DNA of 64,000 bases from Paludibacteraceae bacterium (lineage in GTDB: Bacteria; Bacteroidota; Bacteroidia; Bacteroidales; Paludibacteraceae). The DNA lies in assembly GCA_017962085.1 (NCBI GenBank), contig JAGCWA010000024.1:62001-126000 (forward strand), in the 5' to 3' direction. Below the pieces are notes generated by a model. That model had not been told where the DNA came from. It saw nothing but the letters and a program-made list of their open reading frames with translations, and did no database searches. How positions within the stretch are numbered: the stretch's first letter is position 1; the number at the start of each line of letters is the position of its first letter. Shown here in pieces: positions 51,088 to 60,728 of this stretch. The position numbers and the translations under genes are program-made.

Positions 51088-51666
51088 ATGAAAAACGTAG
51101 TTATTTTTGGTGCCCCAGGTTCTGGAAAGGGTACTCAGAGTGAGAACATTATCAAGAAGTATGGTTATGCGCATTTCTCCACAGGTGATATCTTGAGGAA
51201 GCAAATCGCCGATCAGACTGAGTTGGGCAAGATCGCCAAGACATTCATCGATGAGGGTAAGTTGGTCACTGACGAGCTGATCATCAACATGCTCGACGCT
51301 GAGTTGGATTCCGCAAAGGACGCTAAGGGTGTCATCTTCGACGGTTTCCCACGTACTTATGCGCAGGCTGAGGCTTTGAAGAAGATGTTGAACAAGAGGG
51401 GCACGGATGTGGCTGTGATGTTGAACATCCACGTTGACGAGGCTGAGTTGATCAAGCGTCTTCTCGAGAGAGGTAAGACTTCCGGCCGTTCTGACGACAA
51501 CTTGGAGACCATCACCAAGAGAATCAAGACTTACAACGAGCAGACTACTCCAGTGATCGACTTCTACAAGAAGGAGGGTACTTGCGTGGATATCCAGGGC
51601 GTTGGCTCTATCGATGATATCTTCGCTTCTATCTCAAAGGCAATTGATTCAGCGAAGGATCTATAA
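51088..51666 (+). CDS. adk: Adenylate kinase (short-LID form)
   Basis: 192 residues. P-loop GAPGSGKGTQ, the AMP-binding STGDILRKQ and DGFPRTYAQAE, and the LID reduced to GKTSGRSDDN, as in other Bacteroidota and mammalian AK1. Converts AMP and ATP to two ADP. Length is normal for the short form. Followed by a terminator 22 nt downstream. Confidence 0.96.
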   Translation: MKNVVIFGAPGSGKGTQSENIIKKYGYAHFSTGDILRKQIADQTELGKIAKTFIDEGKLVTDELIINMLDAELDSAKDAKGVIFDGFPRTYAQAEALKKMLNKRGTDVAVMLNIHVDEAELIKRLLERGKTSGRSDDNLETITKRIKTYNEQTTPVIDFYKKEGTCVDIQGVGSIDDIFASISKAIDSAKDL

Positions 51667-51687
51667 TTAGATTTTTTATATAAAGGG

Positions 51688-51720
51688 AAACAGGAGGGGC
51701 TAGGCTTCTCCTGTTTTTTT
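51688..51720 (+). terminator. Rho-independent terminator after adk
   Basis: AACAGGAG (51689-51696) pairs with CTCCTGTT (51708-51715), followed by a run of T residues to 51720. Confidence 0.85.
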
Positions 51721-51858
51721 AATGCTCGGTAAGCGCAATGTCAGGAATTCGCATAGGAGGAGAACCCTACTCGTCGTATGCTCTTGAGACAATGCCGATG
51801 AATTGATGGTTACTTATTGCGTTAGGCCTAAACCTTTTATTATGCTTTTTGGGGGATG

Positions 51859-51890
51859 TTTGGGTTATTGTGAAATAAAAATTACCTTTG
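51859..51890 (+). promoter_or_regulatory. Canonical promoter for the exonuclease-RecQ-UvrD gene
   Basis: TTTG at 51859-51862, 20-nt spacer, TACCTTTG at 51883-51890; predicted transcription start near 51896, about 22 nt before the ATG. The gene is thus its own transcription unit. Confidence 0.72.
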
Positions 51891-51918
51891 TGCGCTAAGA
51901 CTTTACCATAGGTTTGGA

Positions 51919-54900
51919 ATGCAAGGGAAACGTAAATTAGTGTTTATTGATACTGAGGTAGGTATGTTAGACAAGAAAGTCCATGATGTGGGTGCATTGT
52001 CTGACGAAGGTGCCACATTCCATTCCAATTCTATCCCAGAATTTTTGCGGTTCGTGTCTGATGCTGATTTTTTGTGCGGACACAATGCTATTCACCATGA
52101 TTTACAGTACCTTTTCGGTGATAATTCGGCAACTTATGTGTCGAAAACGATAGACACACTCTATCTCTCTCCCTTGCTTTTCCCAAAAAGGCCTTATCAT
52201 AAGCTGTTGAAGGACGATAAGCTACAGGTGGATGAGTTGAATAATCCTCTGAACGATTGTTCCAAGGCTCGTGATTTGTTCCATGATGAGATTGCGGCTT
52301 TCTCAGCCTTGCCTCTTGACCTTCAAATCATCTACTGCACTTTGCTGTATGAGAAGGAGGAGTTTAAATGTTTCTTTGATTATGTCGGGTTCACAACAAG
52401 GGGTGATGATCCTGCCACATTGATTCACACTTTCTTTAAAGACCGTTTGTGCATTCATGCGAATGTCCGTGCAATGGCGGAGAAGTATCCTGTCGAGTTG
52501 GCGTATTCGCTCGCACTGATTAGTGTGGGGGATACTACATCCATTACACCTCCTTGGCTGTTGCGTAATTTCCCCAAGATAGAGAATGTGCTTTGGTTCT
52601 TACGCAATAATCCTTGCGAAGATGAACATTGCTCCTATTGCTGTGGAATGCTGGATATACATGCTGGACTAAAAAAGTTCTTTGGCTACGATGCTTTTCG
52701 TACGTTTGACGGGGAGCCTATGCAGGAACAGGCGGTCTCTTGTGCGGTGAAGGGGGAATCCCTGTTGTGTATATTCCCTACGGGAGGCGGTAAATCCTTG
52801 ACGTTTCAGCTGCCGGCTTTGATGGCGGGTCGTACGGTGCAGGGGTTGACGGTTGTGATTTCTCCTCTTCAGTCTCTTATGAAGGATCAGGTAGATAACC
52901 TGGTGGCGAAGGGATGGGAGGATGCGGTCACAATCAATGGAATGTTAGATCCAGTCTCTCGTGCGGAAGCGTATGAGTGTGTGGCGAATGGTATGGCGAA
53001 GATCCTTTACATCGCACCTGAATTACTTCGCTCTAAAACATTGGAGAAACTGTTGCTTGCGCGGAATGTGGTGCGAATCGTCATCGATGAGGCTCACTGC
53101 TTCTCTTCATGGGGGCATGATTTCAGGGTGGATTATTTGTATATCGCCGATTTCATTAAGAATCTGCAGGAAAAGAAACGGATGCAGACACCTATCCCTG
53201 TCTCCTGTTTCACTGCGACGGCAAAGCAAAAGGTCATTTCGGACATCCATGACTACTTCATGAAAAAATTGGGCATTGAGTTGAAGCATTTCGCATCTTC
53301 CTCTGACAGAAAGAATCTGCGCTATTCTGTCATGTTCGCTGAGTCTGAAGATGAGAAGTATAACCTATTGCGGAATTTGATGGTCTCGTATGAGTGCCCA
53401 ACCATTGTGTATGTCTCCAGGACATCCCGTGCGAAGATTTTGTCTGAAAGATTGACGAGGGATGGCTATCCTACGCTCTATTTCCATGGTAAAATGGATT
53501 CGAGCGAGAAGGTGGCGAACCAAAACGCTTTTATGACGGATCAGGTACGGTCTATCGTGGCGACCAGTGCATTTGGAATGGGTGTCGATAAAAGTGATGT
53601 CGGCCTGGTTGTCCATTATGATATCTCGGACTCGTTGGAGAATTATGTGCAAGAGGCGGGTAGGGCAGGTCGGAATCCTGAGATGGAGGCGAAATGCTAT
53701 GTTTTGTACAGTAATGAGGACTTGGATAAGCATTTTATTTTGCTGAATCAGACAAAGTTAAGTATCGGAGAGATACAGCAGGTCTGGTCTGCCATCAAAT
53801 CAATGACTAAACAGCGGAATTATATGGCTTGTTCGCCTTTGGAGATCGCAAGGGCGGCTGGTTGGGACGATTCTGTTCAAGATATGGAAACTCGTATACG
53901 GACTGCTGTCTCGGCGTTGGAAGATGCAGGGTACATCAAGCGTGGATACAATATTCCTCATGTCTTCGCAACGGGTATAAAGGTTCGAAACATGGATGAG
54001 GCTACTTCCAAACTGAACGCTTCCCGTTTGTTTAATCCGCAAGATAGGGAGAATGCTGTCCGTATTATAAAATCTTTGATTTCAGCTAAATATGTTCTGA
54101 AGTCTGGTGTGGAAGAGGCAGAGGCGGAGTCTCGTGTCGATTATCTGGCGGATAGGCTGGGTATGACGAAACAGACTGTGATTTCTGTTATTAATTTAAT
54201 GAAACAGGAACAGATTATAGCGGATGATGTCATGGACATGTCTGCCTTTATCGACAAGTCTGATTCGGAGTCTAAATCCAATAAGATTTTTCAGAATTTT
54301 ATTAAGTTGGAGGAGTTCGTGTTGGATAAATTGTCGGATTCGAAGGATGGTTGCGTATTTTACAAGGAATTGAATGATCAGGCGTTGAAGTCTGGATTAT
54401 CCTTCTCTTCCGTGAAGTCCCTCCGTACGATATTGTATTTCTTGTCGGTGAAGCGTTATCTGAAGAAATCGGAGGTTCCTGCCAATGGCGGTTTTGAGTT
54501 CTCTTTTTGTCTTCCTTTGGATAATTTGCGGGCGAAGTATGAGAATAGACGCTCTATCTGCTCGTTTTTAATCAAACGGTTTTATGAACAATCCGCTAAA
54601 CAAACGGATAGTAATGGGAAGAGTGTGGTTCAATTTTCTTTGGTTTCTTTGCTCTCTGAATATAAAGAGAATCAGGAACATACGCTTTTCGCTTCTCAGT
54701 CGTCCGTTTCTCTTGAGGAAATGGAGGAGTCCATCTTGTATTTGTCGAAGATTGGTGCCCTGAAATTGGAGGGTGGCTTCATGGTCGTGTACAATACAAT
54801 GGAAATCAGAAGGTTGGTGGATTCCAAGTATCGCTATAAGATGGAGGATTACCGCTTGTTGGATGAGTTCTATAAGCAGAAGATACGTCAGGTACACATT

Positions 54901-56751
54901 GTTGGCGAGTATGCGAATTTGATGGTGAATGATTACAATGCGGCGTTGCAATATGTGCGTGATTATTTCCAAATGGATTTCAAGCGGTTCATTTCTAAAT
55001 ATTTCGAAGGAGAACGGGCTTTGGAGATAGAGAAGAATATTACTCCTAAGAAGTATGAGGAACTCTTTGGTAGATTGTCTGGCAAACAGTTGGAGATAAT
55101 AAAGGATAGTGAGTCGAAGTACATTGTTGTGGCGGCTGGACCGGGTAGTGGAAAGACGATGCTTTTGGTGCATAAGTTGGCCTCTTTACTTTGCATGGAG
55201 GATGTGAAGCATGAGCAATTATTGATGCTCACCTTTTCGCGCGCTGCGGCTACTGAGTTCAAGAAGCGTCTTTTGTCGCTGATTGGTAATGCGGCATATT
55301 TTGTGGAGATTAAGACGTTTCATTCCTATTGCTTCGACCTAATCGGTAAGATTGGCAATCTGGATGATGCGCAGGATGTGGTCTCTCTTGCCACCCAAAT
55401 GATTCAGAACGGAGATGTTGAGGCGTGCAGGATCAACAAGTCTGTTTTGGTTATTGACGAGGCGCAGGATATGGATGCGAATGAGTTCGCTTTGGTAGCC
55501 GCCTTGATGCAAAAGAACGAGGACATGCGTGTCATCGCTGTGGGTGACGATGATCAAAATATTTACCAATTCCGAGGGGCGGACTCTAAGTATATGCGTT
55601 CTTTCATCGATGAGTTGAAGGCGAAGAAGTATGAGATGACGGATAATTTCAGGTCGTGCCGTTCAATCGTTTCTTTGTCGAACGAGTTTGCGAAGGGCAT
55701 TTCCGAGCGGATGAAGACGGCTCCTATTGTCTCTATGTCTAACGACGATGGATTCCTTTCCGTGACGCAGCATGTGAAGGGGAATATGTTCCTTCCTTTT
55801 GTTGACCATGTCGCCTCCACCTATCATGGGGAAAATGCTTGTGTGCTGACGAATACGAATGAAGAGGCGCTTCTTTTGGTGCTTTTGCTCTCCCGTAAAG
55901 GACTGAACGCAAAGTTGGTGCAGTCTTTGGATGGTTTCCGTTTCTCTGATTTGGCGGAAATACGTTACTTCTTGAAGCAGGTGAATGTACGGCCTGGTGT
56001 CTCTTCCATCACCGATGAGGAATGGAACAGGGCAAAGGAGAAGACAGTGGATATGTACGAGAAGAGTGCCTGCTTGGAGCTTGTGCGGAATTTCTTCGAG
56101 GAGTTCGAGGCTGTCAGTGGTAAGGTTAAATACAAAAGTGACTTGAATGAGTTCGTGTTTGAATCTAGTGTGGAGGATTTCTTTAAGGATAAGGATGCCA
56201 CAATCTATGTTTCCACGATCCATAAATCGAAGGGTAGGGAGTTTGATTCAGTCTATTTGTACCTGTCGAATGTGCCTTCCCTCAATGACGATGTTAGAAG
56301 ACGTTTGTATGTCGGATTGACTCGTGCGAAGCGTAATTTATATATCCATTGTGAATCGGGTTTGTTCGCTCCTTTCAAATATCTTTGCACAGTGTATGAT
56401 GTGGATAATAACACGTATTCAGAACCGAATGAATTGGTCATTCAATTGAACCATAGGGATGTGTTTTTGGACTTTTTCAAGAATAAAAAGAAGGAGATTC
56501 TCTCGCTCAGAAGCGGTTCTTCCTTGTGTTATGAACATGATGAAACGAAAGGATATGATTATTTGAAAACGATGGATGGGGTCCGTGTGGTTTCATTGTC
56601 GAAAAAGAAACAGTCTGAATTGGCTCCTTTCTTGGCTAAGGGATACAAGATCACCTCCGCCACTGTGCGTTACATTGTCGCATGGAAAGGGAAGGAAGAT
56701 GAAGAGGAGTCTGCTGTGATATTGGCGGATTTGCGATTGTGCCGTGACTGA
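51919..56751 (+). CDS. Exonuclease-RecQ-UvrD fusion helicase
   Basis: 1610 residues. The N-terminus (1 to about 170) looks like a DEDD 3'-5' exonuclease: FIDTEVG with D11 and E13, GHNAIHHDLQYLF with an aspartate, and LNDCSKARDLFHDE for the last acid. A cysteine cluster CEDEHCSYCC lies near residues 233-243. RecQ SF2 helicase follows (about 265-640): Walker A FPTGGGKSLTF, DEAHCFSSWGHDFR (D390), SCFTATA, and VQEAGRAGR. After about 430 residues of winged-helix-like linker comes an SF1 UvrD/PcrA-type helicase (about 1055-1560): AAGPGSGKTML near 1073, DEAQDMD (D1181), VGDDDQNIYQFRGA and STIHKSKGREFDSVYL. Two motors of opposite families and a nuclease in one chain suggest replication-fork or recombination repair; a defence role is possible. 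Confidence 0.9.
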   Translation: MQGKRKLVFIDTEVGMLDKKVHDVGALSDEGATFHSNSIPEFLRFVSDADFLCGHNAIHHDLQYLFGDNSATYVSKTIDTLYLSPLLFPKRPYHKLLKDDKLQVDELNNPLNDCSKARDLFHDEIAAFSALPLDLQIIYCTLLYEKEEFKCFFDYVGFTTRGDDPATLIHTFFKDRLCIHANVRAMAEKYPVELAYSLALISVGDTTSITPPWLLRNFPKIENVLWFLRNNPCEDEHCSYCCGMLDIHAGLKKFFGYDAFRTFDGEPMQEQAVSCAVKGESLLCIFPTGGGKSLTFQLPALMAGRTVQGLTVVISPLQSLMKDQVDNLVAKGWEDAVTINGMLDPVSRAEAYECVANGMAKILYIAPELLRSKTLEKLLLARNVVRIVIDEAHCFSSWGHDFRVDYLYIADFIKNLQEKKRMQTPIPVSCFTATAKQKVISDIHDYFMKKLGIELKHFASSSDRKNLRYSVMFAESEDEKYNLLRNLMVSYECPTIVYVSRTSRAKILSERLTRDGYPTLYFHGKMDSSEKVANQNAFMTDQVRSIVATSAFGMGVDKSDVGLVVHYDISDSLENYVQEAGRAGRNPEMEAKCYVLYSNEDLDKHFILLNQTKLSIGEIQQVWSAIKSMTKQRNYMACSPLEIARAAGWDDSVQDMETRIRTAVSALEDAGYIKRGYNIPHVFATGIKVRNMDEATSKLNASRLFNPQDRENAVRIIKSLISAKYVLKSGVEEAEAESRVDYLADRLGMTKQTVISVINLMKQEQIIADDVMDMSAFIDKSDSESKSNKIFQNFIKLEEFVLDKLSDSKDGCVFYKELNDQALKSGLSFSSVKSLRTILYFLSVKRYLKKSEVPANGGFEFSFCLPLDNLRAKYENRRSICSFLIKRFYEQSAKQTDSNGKSVVQFSLVSLLSEYKENQEHTLFASQSSVSLEEMEESILYLSKIGALKLEGGFMVVYNTMEIRRLVDSKYRYKMEDYRLLDEFYKQKIRQVHIVGEYANLMVNDYNAALQYVRDYFQMDFKRFISKYFEGERALEIEKNITPKKYEELFGRLSGKQLEIIKDSESKYIVVAAGPGSGKTMLLVHKLASLLCMEDVKHEQLLMLTFSRAAATEFKKRLLSLIGNAAYFVEIKTFHSYCFDLIGKIGNLDDAQDVVSLATQMIQNGDVEACRINKSVLVIDEAQDMDANEFALVAALMQKNEDMRVIAVGDDDQNIYQFRGADSKYMRSFIDELKAKKYEMTDNFRSCRSIVSLSNEFAKGISERMKTAPIVSMSNDDGFLSVTQHVKGNMFLPFVDHVASTYHGENACVLTNTNEEALLLVLLLSRKGLNAKLVQSLDGFRFSDLAEIRYFLKQVNVRPGVSSITDEEWNRAKEKTVDMYEKSACLELVRNFFEEFEAVSGKVKYKSDLNEFVFESSVEDFFKDKDATIYVSTIHKSKGREFDSVYLYLSNVPSLNDDVRRRLYVGLTRAKRNLYIHCESGLFAPFKYLCTVYDVDNNTYSEPNELVIQLNHRDVFLDFFKNKKKEILSLRSGSSLCYEHDETKGYDYLKTMDGVRVVSLSKKKQSELAPFLAKGYKITSATVRYIVAWKGKEDEEESAVILADLRLCRD

Positions 56752-56840
56752 CGTGACCATCATGCACGGTGGTTCCATTTATTGCATTAGATATCATACG
56801 ATAATTTACTATTTGTTGTTTCAGAATTGCAGAACGAAAC

Positions 56841-56882
56841 AAAAAACCGAAGAGGATATGCTCCCATGAACATATCCTCTTC
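56841..56882 (-). terminator. Terminator of the repeat-protein gene on the minus strand
   Basis: GAAGAGGATATG (56849-56860) pairs perfectly with CATATCCTCTTC (56871-56882), 12 bp. Read on the minus strand the stem is followed by two G and then six T residues. The stop of the gene is 26 nt upstream. Confidence 0.85.
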
Positions 56883-56908
56883 TGAAAAAAAGTCTGATTG
56901 GCTTTGAA

Positions 56909-59254
56909 TTAGTTCTTAATCAAAATCTTACGTCCGTTGGTGACATAGACTCCTATAGGTAGTCCCTCTATGCTTTCATGTTTGCAGCGGACTTTCACAC
57001 CCAATAGCGTGTAGATGTCTCCTGGGGCCTTCCCGTCACTCCTAATCGTCAGGATGCCTGTCGGTGTGGAGATCGATAGATGGCCTGCCACATAGGTGAA
57101 GCTGTAGTTCTCCGCCTCGGCTCCGTCAACCGTGATCTCGTAGAGTCCGGCAGGGGAGCTTGACGTGGCTTGCGTCTTGCATGTCGGTTGTATACTGAAG
57201 ACTTCCTCAGCGCTTTCTCCGTTTTTCAAGCCGGATACTTGCCAGGTCAGCTTCGGTAATTCATTGCCTTCATACATTTCCGCATCGTCTGCCGTGATGG
57301 TCAACTCCGCTTTGCTGATGGTGAGGGTTCCGTCCGTCACTGTCAGGATCGTGTTGCTGATACTGCTTTCGTCAAGAGAGATGGTGTATTCTCCGACGCC
57401 AGAGGTGGCGGTCGCTTCCGTCTTACCGACAGGTGTGCCCGCTAAGAGGTCCGGACGGCTGGTCACGTAGGTGAAGGTCGGATCATCTTCTCCGTACTTG
57501 CGTTCCTGGTTCTCGAAGGCCAGTTCAACTGGTACGGTCACCCTGATGGTGTCTTCCAATCCCTCTTCCGCCGCACTGTATGCCAACGCATAGATGGTGT
57601 CGCTTGGCGCTGTGAGGGTCACTACCGCCTCTTCGTCGATGAAGTCCACTTCCGCTGTCAGCTCGTTGCCTTCCTTGTCGTAGAAATCGATCCGTTGGCT
57701 TCCTACATGCATGAACCAATAGACTTTATCCCCCGGCTGGCACCTGAACTGGTAGCCTTGCAGCTGGCACCCTGTCGGGGAGGCCGCCCTGCTTTCTTGC
57801 TCAATCTGGAGCGTGGTGAATGGCACATCTATGACGCTGTTGTGATCCTTGAGGGTGTCAATGACCGCCGTTGAGCCTACGCCCGCCCGGTTGAAGGCTT
57901 GCATGCCGAAGAGCACATCGTGCGTGTAGATGACTTGCTTGCTCTTTGCGTCGAATCGGTAGTCCGCCAGCACACTGTCTGGTTCCGCTCCTTCGACGTC
58001 GATGTCCGCATCGAAGGTCACCGTATTGGCTGCCTCCACCTCCACACGCTTGCGTGGTTGCTTGTTGAACCAATACTCGAAGGCGACGATCTCGTCAGGG
58101 ATGATCTCCTCTGGTACGATGAAGTATTTCGTCAACGCTGGACTGTAATGCCCCATCTTATCCTTCGCCTGGTAAGTGATGGTGTGCAAGCCTGGTGCTA
58201 GGCTGGAGAGCTCTACATCTATGTCGATGACGCCTCCCTCCGCGAACGGTACGGAGACTCGCTCGGCTTCGTTCTTGTCGATCCAGTACTCGTAGGTCTC
58301 AATAGCGTTCTCCTGCAAGGACTCCGTCTGCGGAATGATGAAGTGCTTCAGCACGACTGCGCTGGCGTGCCCGTTCTTGTCGAGGGCGCGGAAGGCGATG
58401 CTGTGCAGGCCAGGGGCAAGATTAGAGAAGTCTATGTCCATGTCCACAATGCCTCTTTCGTCGAACGGTCCGGAGACACGTCCCGCGAAGTCCTTGTCGA
58501 TCCAGTACTCATACTTGTCGAGCGTGTTCTCCTGCACGGATTCCGCCTGCGGGATGAGGAAGTGCTTCAGTACGACAGCGCTGGCGTGTCCGTTCTTGTC
58601 GAGGGCGCGGAAGGCGATGCTGTGCAGGCCAGGGGCAAGGCTGGAGAAGTCTATATCCATGTCCACAATGCCTCTTTCATCGAATGCGCCGGAGACACGT
58701 CCCGCGAAGTCCTTGTCGATCCAGTACTCATACTTGTCTAGCGTGTTCTGCTGCACGGATTCCGCCTGTGGGATGAGGAAATGCTTCAGCACGACTGCGC
58801 TGGCGTGCCCGTTCTTGTCGAGGGCACGGAAGGCGATGCTGTGCAGACCAGGGGCAAGGCTGGAGAAGTCTATGTCCATGTTTACGATGCCTTGTTCATC
58901 GAATGCGCCGGAGACACGTCCCGCGAAGTCCTTGTCGATCCAGTACTCGTACTTGTCGAGCGTGTTCTCCTGTACGGATTCCGCCTGTGGGATGAGGAAG
59001 TGCTTCATTACGACTGCGCTCCATTGCCCGTCGTCTGTGCCGGCGCGTATCGCCAAGCTGTGTAAGCCGGGCGAAAGGCTGGACAGATCCAACTGGGCGT
59101 CCCAAGAACCCTCCGTCAGTTCTGTTATGGTTTGTCGACTGTCAAACCGCTGGTCAAGCCAGTATTCATACTTTGTGACGGGCTCACTCGCCGTCGCAAG
59201 GATGCAACAGAGCAATGCCAGCAAGGACAGTCCTATGTGTTTCGTTCTGTTCAT
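56909..59254 (-). CDS. Exported repeat protein with MBG domains and a T9SS-type C-terminal tail
   Basis: 781 residues with a signal peptide (LSLLALLCCILATASEP). Residues about 25-345 consist of 73-residue beta repeats (YEYWIDKDFAGRVSG..LAPGLHSIAFRALDKNGHASAVVLKHFLIP), three nearly identical. A central beta region (about 345-560) is followed by two MBG-like domains, the first near residues 560-640 and the second starting ELTITADDAEMYEGNELPKLTW, then a short end GDIYTLLGVKVRCKHESIEGLPIGVYVTNGRKILIKN that resembles the compact type A sorting tail of Bacteroidales. Probably an adhesive surface protein. It starts 20 nt after the beta-helix gene and is co-transcribed. Confidence 0.8.
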   Translation of the reverse strand: MNRTKHIGLSLLALLCCILATASEPVTKYEYWLDQRFDSRQTITELTEGSWDAQLDLSSLSPGLHSLAIRAGTDDGQWSAVVMKHFLIPQAESVQENTLDKYEYWIDKDFAGRVSGAFDEQGIVNMDIDFSSLAPGLHSIAFRALDKNGHASAVVLKHFLIPQAESVQQNTLDKYEYWIDKDFAGRVSGAFDERGIVDMDIDFSSLAPGLHSIAFRALDKNGHASAVVLKHFLIPQAESVQENTLDKYEYWIDKDFAGRVSGPFDERGIVDMDIDFSNLAPGLHSIAFRALDKNGHASAVVLKHFIIPQTESLQENAIETYEYWIDKNEAERVSVPFAEGGVIDIDVELSSLAPGLHTITYQAKDKMGHYSPALTKYFIVPEEIIPDEIVAFEYWFNKQPRKRVEVEAANTVTFDADIDVEGAEPDSVLADYRFDAKSKQVIYTHDVLFGMQAFNRAGVGSTAVIDTLKDHNSVIDVPFTTLQIEQESRAASPTGCQLQGYQFRCQPGDKVYWFMHVGSQRIDFYDKEGNELTAEVDFIDEEAVVTLTAPSDTIYALAYSAAEEGLEDTIRVTVPVELAFENQERKYGEDDPTFTYVTSRPDLLAGTPVGKTEATATSGVGEYTISLDESSISNTILTVTDGTLTISKAELTITADDAEMYEGNELPKLTWQVSGLKNGESAEEVFSIQPTCKTQATSSSPAGLYEITVDGAEAENYSFTYVAGHLSISTPTGILTIRSDGKAPGDIYTLLGVKVRCKHESIEGLPIGVYVTNGRKILIKN
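58340..58996 (-). repeat. 219-bp tandem coding repeats in the MBG-domain protein
   Basis: Three units of 219 bp (58340-58558, 58559-58777, 58778-58996) that are almost identical, encoding 73 residues each; more divergent units precede and follow. Differences are mostly single bases. Confidence 0.9.
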
Positions 59255-59274
59255 TGTCTGTCTCTGTTAAGTGG

Positions 59275-60330
59275 TTACTCGGTTACTGGTCTCGCTTCAG
59301 CCTTGACGGTCACGTGCAGTTTGCCGCCGACGGTCTTGTTGCCGATCTTGCTGCTGATGATGCGTGGCGTGGAAGGGATCTTGTCCCAAGGGTAGTCTCC
59401 TCCTGCAGGTCCCACTGCGGTGCTGTCATCTGCCATGAGTGTTTCTGGGTCGGCAATCTCCCATCTTCTTGGTATTGAGGTGCCGTCTAGTGTGTAGTTG
59501 AGATTCTTTTGCCCATCGGTGAAGATGGTGCCTAAATAGTCACCCAAGTTGGAATAGTCGGTGTAGCAGTGAGCCAATGTGTTTTGATCGCTGTTGGACA
59601 AGGAACCTTTCCCTCCTATGCAGTTGACAACAGTGGCTCCCACATCCAGCGTTAAATGATCATCGTTAATGATAGAGTTTTTATATAAATATGGGCCATG
59701 ACTGGACCAGCCCGCGCCTAGTATACAATGGTCAATTAGGACTGCGCTTTTGGTGTCAAACCACTGTACTCGATCTGTTATATAACAATTTTGGGCAATA
59801 AAACCTGTCGCTACGGCGTTGTTCCCGTGAATGTGTCCGTTTATGAAGCATTGACGGAGAATGGTCGCATCCGAGTTGTTTTTCATGTTGAACGTTCCCA
59901 TTCGGCACTTGACGAATTTGGTGCCTTGGATAAGCGTGTCGGTCTCCAAATTGTTGATGTTTATATTTCCGTTGATCCAAACTCCCTCCATATAGAAGTA
60001 GTCCGGATGTTGTCCATCCAAACCATTCATTGTGACTCCTCCCGCTAAGAAGGTGCGGGCGACTCCTGTCAGCGTGTCGTCGTCATAGCCTGCTCCGTAG
60101 ATTTTGACGGACTTGTTGAAGTTGTCCGGCACACTGAATGTTCCCGAGGAGAGGGTGATGATGTTCCCTTCTTCTGCATCCTCCAATGCCTGTTTCAAGG
60201 CGTCCGTGCCGTAATAGACTGTGGTGGATTCTCCTCTTTGAAGCGTGGCGGATATCGCCTCACTTACTACCTGCGCAAAACTTGTTGCAGTCATGAACAA
60301 TGCGACTGCCATTGAGAATAAATGTTTCAT
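59275..60330 (-). CDS. Exported right-handed beta-helix protein
   Basis: 351 residues. Signal peptide ends near ATSFAQ (residue 20). The body has a ladder of short strands (e.g. TFSVPDNFNKSVKIYGAGYDDDTL, YFYMEGVWINGNININNLETD, CYITDRVQWFDTKSAVLIDHC) characteristic of pectate-lyase-like parallel beta-helices, with no obvious catalytic cluster. Location is probably the periplasm or surface. Gene order (beta-helix then MBG-repeat protein, 20 nt apart) points to a pair that works together, perhaps as an adhesin and its scaffold; this is inference. No clear promoter box was found upstream. Confidence 0.72.
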   Translation of the reverse strand: MKHLFSMAVALFMTATSFAQVVSEAISATLQRGESTTVYYGTDALKQALEDAEEGNIITLSSGTFSVPDNFNKSVKIYGAGYDDDTLTGVARTFLAGGVTMNGLDGQHPDYFYMEGVWINGNININNLETDTLIQGTKFVKCRMGTFNMKNNSDATILRQCFINGHIHGNNAVATGFIAQNCYITDRVQWFDTKSAVLIDHCILGAGWSSHGPYLYKNSIINDDHLTLDVGATVVNCIGGKGSLSNSDQNTLAHCYTDYSNLGDYLGTIFTDGQKNLNYTLDGTSIPRRWEIADPETLMADDSTAVGPAGGDYPWDKIPSTPRIISSKIGNKTVGGKLHVTVKAEARPVTE

Positions 60331-60728
60331 GGTCGTAGAATTTAGGTTAATATATTTGTTTCTTAATTCACTAACATTTTAATATGGCTATTCCTGGAAT
60401 TTCATGACATACCGTACACATCATACACTCCATACACACCATTGACATACCTCTTTTCGTTTAGTTCTTTTCATCTAATGATCAGCCTATTAACACTGCT
60501 CTCTTTTTGCTGGTAGAACTTATGCAAACGAATTCATTCTATATCACCTCGAAAGGCTATATTACAAGTATAGTGATTTTTTTTTGAAATAGCAAGGAAA
60601 CGGTTCTTTATTATATTGATGAATATTAAGTACTGATTTTAGGTTAGGTTTTATGCGATTGTTTCTTTTTTAGTTAAGGTATATGTTCAGGTGCGGATCA
60701 TCCCGACCCGCACCTAAACATTGGAATT
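60331..60728. other. 398-nt AT-rich gap with one hairpin
   Basis: No ORF, RNA gene or repeat recognised. The only structure is the hairpin AGGTGCGG (60689-60696) with CCGCACCT (60708-60715), which lies 14 nt after the stop of the minus-strand gene at 60729 and may end that transcript, although no T-run follows. The rest probably holds the promoter of the beta-helix gene, but I could not place a TAnnTTTG box. Confidence 0.5.

Noticed and set aside
58335..59270. 311-codon plus-strand frame with perfect repeats opposite the MBG-domain gene
   Set aside because: Shadow of the 219-bp repeats; the minus-strand protein has a signal peptide and known domains.
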